The position numbers and the translations under genes are program-made. Positions 7,855 through 14,696 of a stretch of 18,292 nucleotides of DNA are shown piece after piece; position 1 is the stretch's first letter, and every line of letters begins with the position of its first letter. The notes beneath the pieces were generated by a model. The model ran no database searches, was not told the DNA's origin, and worked only from the letters and a program-made list of their open reading frames with translations. Source of the DNA: Bacteroidota bacterium (GTDB taxonomy: Bacteria > Bacteroidota > Bacteroidia > Cytophagales > Cyclobacteriaceae). Location: the NCBI GenBank assembly GCA_023431285.1, contig JAEYXN010000075.1, positions 1 to 18,292 of the forward strand, read 5' to 3'.

Positions 7855-9111
7855 ATGACTTATCTAAACAACCAACTTCTCCGCTTCACTACCGCGGGTT
7901 CTGTCGATGATGGAAAATCTACTCTGATCGGAAGGCTGCTATATGACAGCAAGTCGATCTTTGAGGACCAACTCGAAGCAGTGGAAGCCTCTAGCGCGAA
8001 GAAGGGTTTTGACTACGTCGACCTTTCCCTGCTAACCGATGGATTGAAGTCGGAGCGCGAACAAGGCATCACCATCGACGTGGCATATCGCTACTTCGCG
8101 ACGCCGAAACGGAAGTTCATCATTGCCGATACTCCCGGACATATTCAATATACCCGTAACATGGTGACCGGCGCGTCTACCGCGAACCTGGCGCTGATCC
8201 TCATCGACGCGCGTAAAGGTCTTGTTGAACAAACATACCGCCACTCATACATCGCGTCCCTGTTGAAGATCCCGCACGTGATTGTCTGCGTGAATAAGAT
8301 GGACCTCGTCGACTATGCGGAAGAAACATTCGATCGCATCGTGGAAGAATACAAAGCCTTCTCTTCCAAACTCGAGGTTTCAGATATTCAGTTCGTTCCC
8401 ATCAGCGCTCTCGTAGGTGACAACGTTGTGAACCGTTCTGAAAGAATGCCGTGGTATCAGGGTGCCACGCTGATGCACATGCTTGAGACTGTTCATATCG
8501 AAAGCGATTACAATCACATCGATAGCAGATTCCCTGTACAGTATGTGGTACGTCCGCATTCGAAAGAGTATCACGACTTCCGCGGATACGCAGGACGTGT
8601 AGCCGGAGGGATATTCCGCCCCGGCGAAGAGATCGTTGTCTATCCGTCAGGGTTCCAATCGAAAATCAAAGCCATTCACTTTGGCGATACCCAACTTGAA
8701 GAAGCATTCGCACCAATGTCTGTGACCATGACGCTGGAAGATGAAATCGACATCAGCCGCGGTGATATCATCGCGAAGCCGAATAATCACCCGCAGTCAG
8801 AACAGGATATCGATCTTATGCTGTGCTGGATGAATCAGCGACCTGTGGATCTTAATTCGAAGTTTTATGTGCGTCATACAACCCGCGAAGTAAAGGGAGT
8901 GTTGAAAGAGATCCAGTACAAGCTTGATATCAACACCCTGCAGCGGGTTGAAAATGCGGGCCAGCTGAGTATGAATGACATCGCACGGGTAAAAATACGT
9001 ACAGCCCAGCCGTTGTTCTTCGACAGCTACCGCAAGAACCGGATTACAGGAAGTCTGATTCTGGTTGATGAAGGCACAAATGAAACAGTTGCCGCAGGGA
9101 TGATCGTCTGA
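7855..9111 (+). CDS. cysN: Sulfate adenylyltransferase subunit 1 (large, GTPase subunit)
   Basis: This is the regulatory GTPase of the CysDN ATP sulfurylase, in the translation-factor GTPase family. From the ATG at 7855 it has 418 aa. The G1 loop is GSVDDGKST (15-23), the G2/switch region contains EREQGITIDVAY, G3 is DTPGH (from Asp92) and G4 is NKMD (147-150). EF-Tu-like beta-barrel domains follow. It lacks a fused APS kinase domain, consistent with the separate cysC upstream. An in-frame ATG at 7813 would add 14 residues; I prefer 7855 because the A-rich stretch precedes it and homologues begin near NNQLLRFTTAGS. cysQ follows after 20 nt. Confidence 0.95.
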   Translation: MTYLNNQLLRFTTAGSVDDGKSTLIGRLLYDSKSIFEDQLEAVEASSAKKGFDYVDLSLLTDGLKSEREQGITIDVAYRYFATPKRKFIIADTPGHIQYTRNMVTGASTANLALILIDARKGLVEQTYRHSYIASLLKIPHVIVCVNKMDLVDYAEETFDRIVEEYKAFSSKLEVSDIQFVPISALVGDNVVNRSERMPWYQGATLMHMLETVHIESDYNHIDSRFPVQYVVRPHSKEYHDFRGYAGRVAGGIFRPGEEIVVYPSGFQSKIKAIHFGDTQLEEAFAPMSVTMTLEDEIDISRGDIIAKPNNHPQSEQDIDLMLCWMNQRPVDLNSKFYVRHTTREVKGVLKEIQYKLDINTLQRVENAGQLSMNDIARVKIRTAQPLFFDSYRKNRITGSLILVDEGTNETVAAGMIV

Positions 9112-9131
9112 CCAAACTAAAGAATCTCGCA

Positions 9132-9893
9132 TTGAATATTGATCACCATCTGCCTACCGCCATCGTCGCTGCTGAAGAGGCCTGTAAGGTCATCCTGGAT
9201 GTGTACAACTCTGGAGATTTTCAGGCGGAAGCCAAAGGAGACAATTCTCCCCTCACGATAGCAGACCGGAAAGCGCACGGTGTGATTTCGGTGATCCTGG
9301 AAGCCACAAACCTTCCGGTGCTCAGCGAAGAAGGGAAGACGATCCCTTACGAGGAACGTTCAAAGTGGGAGTACTTCTGGATGGTGGATCCGCTCGACGG
9401 AACCAAAGAGTTTATCAAACGCAATGGTGAGTTCACTGTGAACATCGCATTGATCCACGCCGGAAAGCCCGTGCTTGGCGTGGTCGCTGTTCCTGTGACC
9501 GGAGAGTTATTCTTTGCGTCTGAGAACAACGGTGCGTTTAAGCGCCACAACGGTAAGGACACCGCACTCCCGAGGAGAGATGCCGTTAATCTTTCGGCGC
9601 CTGCCCTTCGCGTTGTTGCATCGCGTTCGCATCTGAATCAGGAAACAACAGATTTTATTGATCAGCTTGTCCAGCCAGTCCTCGTTTCGCAAGGCAGTAG
9701 TCTCAAATTCATGCTAATGGCGGAAGGAAAGGCGGATGTGTATCCACGTTACGCACCAACAATGGAGTGGGACACTGCTGCAGCCCATGCTATTGTCAGC
9801 GAAGTAGGATTGAAGGTCCTGCAAGCTGACTCTAAGGAACAGCTCGTCTACAACAAGCCCGATCTTCTGAACCCGTTTTTCATCGTCCTGTAA
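9132..9893 (+). CDS. cysQ: 3'(2'),5'-bisphosphate nucleotidase
   Basis: CysQ dephosphorylates 3'-phosphoadenosine 5'-phosphate (PAP), the by-product of PAPS-dependent reactions, to AMP, with Mg2+; it belongs to the inositol monophosphatase superfamily. At 253 aa it is full length. The signature VDPLDGTKEF is at about 85-94, preceded by LSEEGK (64-69). The second metal-site motif MEWDTAAAHAI lies near the C-terminus. The start is TTG at 9132, 20 nt behind cysN; no ATG is available before the conserved region. As the last gene of the cys cluster it completes PAPS turnover. Confidence 0.93.
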   Translation: MNIDHHLPTAIVAAEEACKVILDVYNSGDFQAEAKGDNSPLTIADRKAHGVISVILEATNLPVLSEEGKTIPYEERSKWEYFWMVDPLDGTKEFIKRNGEFTVNIALIHAGKPVLGVVAVPVTGELFFASENNGAFKRHNGKDTALPRRDAVNLSAPALRVVASRSHLNQETTDFIDQLVQPVLVSQGSSLKFMLMAEGKADVYPRYAPTMEWDTAAAHAIVSEVGLKVLQADSKEQLVYNKPDLLNPFFIVL

Positions 9894-9905
9894 GGAACTC
9901 GGGCC

Positions 9906-9963
9906 GGCATCATTATTTAAGCGTCACAAGCCAATAATTTCCGCTTGTAAATGATAAAATGCC
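9906..9963 (+). other. Nested stem-loop downstream of cysQ
   Basis: Three inverted pairs nest in this 58-nt stretch. GGC (9906-9908) pairs with GCC (9961-9963). ATCATT (9909-9914) pairs with AATGAT (9950-9955), with a short AAAAT bulge on the right. ACAAGC (9926-9931) pairs with GCTTGT (9943-9948). No T-run follows, so it is not a standard terminator. It may protect the 3' end of the cys transcript. Confidence 0.4.
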
Positions 9964-10086
9964 ATAATCACCACGCAATCGATTTATCTCAACATCTACA
10001 GCCTTTTCCGCTTTCTTTCTGAAACGGCTTCGCATGTCACTCATACCTATGGATTGTGGAAACCCCGTGTCATACACTGATTTTTG

Positions 10087-10094
10087 TATATTTG
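10087..10094 (+). promoter_or_regulatory. Candidate -7 element for fcl-gmd
   Basis: TATATTTG matches the Bacteroidota -7 consensus TAnnTTTG exactly and lies about 40 nt before the fcl ATG. The -33 element is poor: only GTGT near 10066-10069 lies at suitable spacing. The rest of the intergenic region 9964-10086 shows nothing else I can name. Confidence 0.5.
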
Positions 10095-10133
10095 AACTTC
10101 TATAGTATTGGACTTTAACCGAATCTCAGCTTG

Positions 10134-11075
10134 ATGGAACTTAATTCGAAGATTTATGTCGCCGGGCACCGGGGAATGGTCGGATCGGCCATCGCACGAT
10201 GTCTTGAGCGAAAAGGCTACAAAAACATTGTCCACGCGCCTAGTAGCGTCGTGGATTTGCGCGTCACCTCGCAGGTGAATGACTTTTTTGAAAGAGAGAA
10301 ACCGGAATACGTTTTTCTTGCGGCAGCGAAAGTAGGAGGGATTCACGCCAACAATACTTACCCGGCGGAATTTCTGTACGACAACCTCATGATTGAGGCC
10401 AACGTTATCCATGCAGCTCATCTCAACAAAGTGAAGAAGCTTCTGTTCCTCGGATCCTCGTGCATCTATCCGAAGTTTGCACCTCAGCCTATCCAGGAAG
10501 ACAGCTTGCTCACAGGACTGCTTGAGCCTACCAATGAGGCCTATGCCATCGCGAAGATCGCCGGTATCAAGATGTGTCAGGCTTACCACAAACAATACGG
10601 TAGCCGTTTTATCAGCGCCATGCCTACCAATATGTACGGATACGGCGATAACTATCATCCTGAAAACTCACACGTCCTTCCTGCATTGCTCAGAAGATTT
10701 CACGAAGCGAAGGTGGAAGGAAAACCAGAAGTGAAGATCTGGGGATCAGGCAAACCTCTCCGTGAGTTTATGTTCTCTGACGACCTTGCAGAAGCATGTT
10801 TCTTCCTCATGGAAAATTATGAGAATCCTGAGTTGATCAATGTGGGCACAGGTGAAGAGGTGACCATCCTCGAGCTCGCGCACCGCATTGCAGCTGTCGT
10901 AGGATATGAAGGTCAGATCTCCTTCGATTCATCCAAACCGGATGGCACGCCACGCAAGCTTATGGACAGCTCGCGCCTTCACGCACTCGGGTTCAAACAT
11001 GCCACCACTCTTGAAGAAGGATTGAAAAAAACATATCAGGATTTTCTCAAAAACGTAATAGCATACAGCGCATAA
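10134..11075 (+). CDS. fcl: GDP-L-fucose synthase
   Basis: This NADPH-dependent 3,5-epimerase/4-reductase converts GDP-4-keto-6-deoxymannose to GDP-L-fucose. It is an extended short-chain dehydrogenase of about 313 aa. The nucleotide-binding motif is GHRGMVGSA (from Gly11). The catalytic set Ser108, Tyr137 and Lys141 (LGSSCIYP and YAIAK) lies one residue from the E. coli numbering, and Cys110 matches its Cys109. PTNMYGYGDNYHPENSHVLPALLRRF is the substrate-loop region. The ATG at 10134 is preferred to the TTG immediately before it. gmd begins 1 nt after the stop, so the two are coupled. The order fcl-gmd is the reverse of the common gmd-fcl order. Confidence 0.95.
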   Translation: MELNSKIYVAGHRGMVGSAIARCLERKGYKNIVHAPSSVVDLRVTSQVNDFFEREKPEYVFLAAAKVGGIHANNTYPAEFLYDNLMIEANVIHAAHLNKVKKLLFLGSSCIYPKFAPQPIQEDSLLTGLLEPTNEAYAIAKIAGIKMCQAYHKQYGSRFISAMPTNMYGYGDNYHPENSHVLPALLRRFHEAKVEGKPEVKIWGSGKPLREFMFSDDLAEACFFLMENYENPELINVGTGEEVTILELAHRIAAVVGYEGQISFDSSKPDGTPRKLMDSSRLHALGFKHATTLEEGLKKTYQDFLKNVIAYSA

Positions 11076-11076
11076 C

Positions 11077-12195
11077 ATGAAAAAAGCTTTTATTACCGGA
11101 ATCACGGGTCAGGACGGAGCCTACCTTGCTGAGTTTTTATTGAACAAAGGTTACGAGGTTCACGGCTTAAAGAGAAGGTCGTCCTTGTTTAACACCGACA
11201 GGATCGACCACATTTATCAGGACCCGCACGATAAAGGCGCGCGAATGAAACTGCACTTCGGCGATCTTACCGATTCAACGAACCTTATTCGTCTTATTCA
11301 GGAAATTCAACCCGACGAAATTTACAACCTGGGGGCTATGAGCCACGTGCGCGTGAGTTTCGATATGCCCGAGTATGTTGCCAACACTGATGCAATAGGT
11401 ACTCTACGGATTCTGGAAGCAGTGCGTATCCTCGGTCTCACCGAGAAGACCCGCATCTACCAGGCTTCGACATCTGAGCTTTACGGTAAAGTTCAGGAGA
11501 TCCCTCAGTCTGAGAAAACACCGTTCTATCCTCGCTCTCCGTATGCGGTTGCCAAGATGTACGGATTCTGGATCACCGTCAACTATCGCGAAGCTTACAA
11601 CATGTACGCTTGCAATGGGATCCTTTTCAACCACGAGTCTCCGCTCCGTGGTGAGACATTCGTTTCAAGAAAGATCACACGCGCTGTAGCACGACTCGTA
11701 CTCGGCCTTCAGCAAAAGCTTTATATGGGTAACATCGATGCCAAACGCGACTGGGGGCATGCCCGCGATTACATCGAAGCAATGTACCTGATCCTCCAAC
11801 AGTCCAAACCCGATGATTATGTCATCGCTACTGGTACGACGACGTCTGTTCGTGACTTCCTGATCCGTGCATTTGAACATGTAGGCGTAACGCTCGCGTT
11901 CAAAGGCAAAGGAGTGGATGAAGTCGCGATCGTGGAAGAAGTGAAGCCTGTCATTGAGGAAAACAAGCTGCGTCCCGGCGACGAAGTTCTTGCGATCGAT
12001 CCGCGTTACTTCCGGCCGACTGAAGTAGATCTTCTTCTTGGTGATCCTACCAAGTCGAAGAAGATCCTTGGCTGGGAGCCAAAATATGATGTAAACCAAC
12101 TCCTCAGAGAGATGGTGGATTCAGATCTTGACCTGATGCGCAGAGAGTCTCACCTCAAACAGGGTGGATTCCGCATCTTCAACTATCACGAATAA
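11077..12195 (+). CDS. gmd: GDP-mannose 4,6-dehydratase
   Basis: This enzyme dehydrates GDP-D-mannose to GDP-4-keto-6-deoxymannose, the substrate of the fcl product encoded just upstream. It is a 372-aa extended SDR with GITGQDG (8-14) for NADP binding and GLKRRSS after the second strand. The catalytic residues are Thr132, Glu134, Tyr156 and Lys160 (STSELYG and YAVAK). The C-terminal half contains FNHESPLRGETFVSRKI and FRPTEVDLLLGDP, both diagnostic of GMD. A terminator follows 27 nt after its stop. Confidence 0.97.
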   Translation: MKKAFITGITGQDGAYLAEFLLNKGYEVHGLKRRSSLFNTDRIDHIYQDPHDKGARMKLHFGDLTDSTNLIRLIQEIQPDEIYNLGAMSHVRVSFDMPEYVANTDAIGTLRILEAVRILGLTEKTRIYQASTSELYGKVQEIPQSEKTPFYPRSPYAVAKMYGFWITVNYREAYNMYACNGILFNHESPLRGETFVSRKITRAVARLVLGLQQKLYMGNIDAKRDWGHARDYIEAMYLILQQSKPDDYVIATGTTTSVRDFLIRAFEHVGVTLAFKGKGVDEVAIVEEVKPVIEENKLRPGDEVLAIDPRYFRPTEVDLLLGDPTKSKKILGWEPKYDVNQLLREMVDSDLDLMRRESHLKQGGFRIFNYHE

Positions 12196-12222
12196 GATCG
12201 CTGGTCCTGATTTTTTAACACT

Positions 12223-12268
12223 GAAAGTCGCACTGCTTTCCAAATGCAATGCGACTTTCTATTTTTAC
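12223..12268 (+). terminator. Rho-independent-type terminator after gmd
   Basis: A perfect 10-bp inverted repeat, GAAAGTCGCA (12223-12232) and TGCGACTTTC (12250-12259), with a 17-nt loop, is followed by TATTTTTA. It lies 27 nt past the gmd stop. It overlaps an ATG at 12249 that might be mistaken for the start of the next gene. Confidence 0.75.
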
Positions 12269-12293
12269 ACCTTTAGCTGACAAAAAAAATAGT

Positions 12294-13247
12294 ATGGGCT
12301 TGAAAGTTATTGTTACTGGAGGCGCTGGATTCATTGGCTCAAATCTTACAGAAACGCTGCTCAATGATCCGCGCGTGGAAACTGTTCGGGTAATCGATGA
12401 TCTGTCGAACGGCTACTATGAAAACATCCAGGAGTTCGAGGGCCATAACAAATTTGAGTTCTTCCAGGCCGATATCAGGGACTATGACAGGATGCTGGAT
12501 CTGACGAAGGGGTTTAATGCCATCTCCCATCAGGCAGCCCTCGGATCAGTACCCAGATCTATTAAGAATCCAATGCTTTCAACGGCTGTCAATATCGACG
12601 GCACTGTTAACATCATGTTTGCCGCTGTCGAGAATGGTATTGAACGGATTGTGCTCGCATGTTCGTCAAGTACTTATGGCGACAGCCCTGACCTTCCCAA
12701 GAAGGAGGAGCGTATAGGGAAACCGTTGAGTCCTTATGCAATCACGAAGTATGCTATGGAACTCTATGCTGATGTGTTCCAAAAGACGTACGGATTGAAT
12801 TACGTCGGACTGCGTTACTTCAATGTCTTCGGCCCAAAACAAAGCCCGGATAATCCTTACGCTGCCGTAATACCCCTGTTTTGCAAGGCGTTCATCGAAG
12901 GCAAGTCGCCATTGATCAACGGCGATGGGATCAACAGCCGTGACTTCACTTACGTGGATAACGCTGTACAGGCTAACATGCGCGCACTGTTCACAGAGAA
13001 TCCCGCAGCTCTGAACCAGGTGTACAACGTGGCATGTGGTGAGCAGACTTCTTTAAATGACCTCGTAGAGCAACTGAGAAAGATATCAGGGAAAGACATA
13101 GCGGCAACCCATGGCCCTGAGCGCCCCGGTGATGTAAAACATTCCAAAGCAGATATCAGTAAGATTACGTCACTGCTGGGGTATAAGCCCATAGTGTTTT
13201 TCCGTGACGGAATCTCGAAGATCTATCACTACTACGCGTCGCGCTAG
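12294..13247 (+). CDS. NAD-dependent sugar-nucleotide epimerase, WbpP-type UDP-HexNAc 4-epimerase
   Basis: This extended SDR of 317 aa probably inverts C4 of UDP-GlcNAc or UDP-GlcNAcA, giving UDP-GalNAc(A) for a surface polysaccharide. The NAD motif is GGAGFIG (9-15), and the catalytic set is around Ser125, Tyr148 and Lys152. The segment GSVPRSIKNP (84-93) and the later FGPKQSPDNPYAAVIP are characteristic of the WbpP/TviC/Gne branch rather than GalE. I chose the ATG at 12294, 8 residues before the Gly motif. An upstream in-frame ATG at 12249 lies inside the gmd terminator stem. The gene converges on the DegT aminotransferase, with stop codons overlapping. Confidence 0.86.
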   Translation: MGLKVIVTGGAGFIGSNLTETLLNDPRVETVRVIDDLSNGYYENIQEFEGHNKFEFFQADIRDYDRMLDLTKGFNAISHQAALGSVPRSIKNPMLSTAVNIDGTVNIMFAAVENGIERIVLACSSSTYGDSPDLPKKEERIGKPLSPYAITKYAMELYADVFQKTYGLNYVGLRYFNVFGPKQSPDNPYAAVIPLFCKAFIEGKSPLINGDGINSRDFTYVDNAVQANMRALFTENPAALNQVYNVACGEQTSLNDLVEQLRKISGKDIAATHGPERPGDVKHSKADISKITSLLGYKPIVFFRDGISKIYHYYASR

Positions 13248-14332
13248 TACTTCAACGCGGTAGCAATGATCGCGCATATTCTGCGAACCGATTCCCCGGA
13301 AAGATCATGATACAGTGGAAGGCACAATACCCGACTGGATATCGATTCAGCCACGGGACACTGCGCGCGATTTCCTAAATAGGGCAGTTGATTCAACGAG
13401 GGATAAAAGTAACGACGTGGATAGATGTCCGAAGCGTTAAGATTGTCTTTGACCGCGAGAAGCTCCTTCTCGGATTCGAGAACCACCGGATAATATGCAA
13501 AGTTGTAGTCTACTGACGACGGAACGGAAGGACGGAAGAGTTTGATGTTCTTCTCCTCCAGGAAGGAATCGTAAAGCTCACACAAATATTTCCTTCGCTC
13601 CATGATTGCCGGGATATATGGAATGTTGCACAGTCCCATGGCAGCGTGCACCTCTGAATTCTTACCATTGATGCCGAGTCCCCAGAAGGCCTCCTGACCA
13701 TTATGACCGAAGTTCCGCATATAGGAAATGCGATGTGCAAGGTCGTCGTCGTTGGTAGCGATTCCTCCACCTTCCACAGTGTGAAATAGTTTTGTTGCAT
13801 GAAAACTGATTGTCGAAATATCACCGAATGAAAGTAATGGTGTTCCCTTGTACTTCACTCCGAACGCGTGGGCAGCATCATAGATTACTCTGAGTTTATG
13901 TTTCGCTGCGAGGGAAGCAATAGCTGTCACGTCGCAGGGAATGCCATAAACATGTGTGGCAAGGATGGCCCGAGTCTCAGGTGTGATCAATGCTTCTACC
14001 TTCGCGGGATCTATCGTTAAAGTAACGGGATCGATATCTGCGAAGACAGGCCGCGCGTTCTCCCATGCAATGGACGATGTGGTGGCTACATAGGAGAAGG
14101 GGGTGGTAATGACTTCCCCTTCAACATCGAGTGCCTTCAATGCGATCTGTAGCGCCACAGTGCCATTGCTCACAAAAAAGAAATGGCGTACACCAAGGTA
14201 TTCTTTCAGCTGATGCTCAAGCTCATTGACCAGAGGTCCGTGGTTGGTGATATGGTTCCTTTCCCAGATTCCCTGAAGATATTTGTTGTACTCTTCAAAA
14301 GGAGGGAGGAAGGTTTTTGTTACGTTGATCAA
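13244..14332 (-). CDS. DegT/DnrJ/EryC1/StrS-family sugar aminotransferase
   Basis: This PLP-dependent fold-type I enzyme (362 aa) transfers an amino group from glutamate to a keto-sugar nucleotide. The Schiff-base lysine is Lys181 in ISFHATKLFHTVEGGG, and Asp152 in YDAAHAFG contacts the PLP ring. The N-terminal LPPFEEYNKYLQGIWERNHI and TNHGPL resemble VioA-like enzymes acting on dTDP-4-keto-6-deoxy sugars, but the substrate is not certain and no dTDP-sugar gene is in the window. The start codon is TTG at 14332; no closer ATG precedes the conserved N-terminus. Its stop shares CTAG with the convergent epimerase. Confidence 0.88.
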   Translation of the reverse strand: MINVTKTFLPPFEEYNKYLQGIWERNHITNHGPLVNELEHQLKEYLGVRHFFFVSNGTVALQIALKALDVEGEVITTPFSYVATTSSIAWENARPVFADIDPVTLTIDPAKVEALITPETRAILATHVYGIPCDVTAIASLAAKHKLRVIYDAAHAFGVKYKGTPLLSFGDISTISFHATKLFHTVEGGGIATNDDDLAHRISYMRNFGHNGQEAFWGLGINGKNSEVHAAMGLCNIPYIPAIMERRKYLCELYDSFLEEKNIKLFRPSVPSSVDYNFAYYPVVLESEKELLAVKDNLNASDIYPRRYFYPSLNQLPYLGNRAQCPVAESISSRVLCLPLYHDLSGESVRRICAIIATALKY

Positions 14333-14403
14333 AAAGTTGAATTTTGTGTGGTAAGATAGAAAAAGGGTGATAGAGATGGGAGATGTCTTTCATATAGAAG
14401 GGC

Positions 14404-14439
14404 GGCCAGTCAGCCAGTCAGCCCGTCAGCCGGTCAGTC
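14404..14439 (+). repeat. Octamer tandem array, same family as next to cysD
   Basis: Four and a half units of 8 nt: GGCCAGTC, AGCCAGTC, AGCCCGTC, AGCCGGTC, then AGTC. The units AGCCAGTC and GGCCAGTC also occur in the array at 7025-7040, so the two loci carry the same repeat family. Confidence 0.85.
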
Positions 14440-14494
14440 GACACTAGATAGTGTGGGATGTCTGCTCCTCTGGAGTGTTACTAATAGTTCTTTG

Positions 14495-14564
14495 TGGAGT
14501 AGAAGGCCCGCAAGCCTTGCAGATCCCCCAACCGGCTGCCCAGCCGCCTGGCCGACCGGCTGAC
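14495..14564 (+). repeat. 70-bp interspersed repeat, copy 1
   Basis: This copy matches 14627-14696 over 70 bp with 3 mismatches. It begins TGGAGTAGAAGGCCCGCAAG, contains the palindrome GCAAG-C-CTTGC (14510-14520), and ends in four 8-nt units such as ACCGGCTG that are the reverse complement of the octamer family. The form resembles a REP-like or short non-autonomous element. There is no ORF inside. Confidence 0.88.
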
Positions 14565-14626
14565 CCATTCTTCTCCCGCTCACCCCTGGCCACTTAATGG
14601 GAACCCACAGGATAACAATTTCTTCA

Positions 14627-14696
14627 TGGAGTAGAAGGCCCGCAAGCCTTGCAGATCCCCCAACCGGCTGTCCAGCCGTCCGGCCGACCGGCTGAC
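14627..14696 (+). repeat. 70-bp interspersed repeat, copy 2
   Basis: This is the second copy of the element at 14495-14564, 132 bp further on and in the same orientation, with 3 mismatches, all in the octamer part. Its last base is the first base of the minus-strand epimerase stop codon (CTA at 14696-14698), so the element abuts that gene exactly. Confidence 0.88.

Larger units (their letters stand above)
14333..14695. other. Repeat-rich intergenic region without a gene
   Basis: No coding region is supported in these 363 nt between two minus-strand genes. It holds an octamer array (14404-14439), the near-palindrome ACACTA-GA-TAGTGT (14441-14454), and a 70-bp element present twice. A weak minus-strand -7-like TATCTTAC lies near 14352-14359, upstream of the aminotransferase. 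The octamer array and the octamer-containing ends of the 70-bp element are in opposite orientation and share an 11-nt perfect inverted repeat (14425-14435 with 14554-14564 and 14686-14696). Confidence 0.7.
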
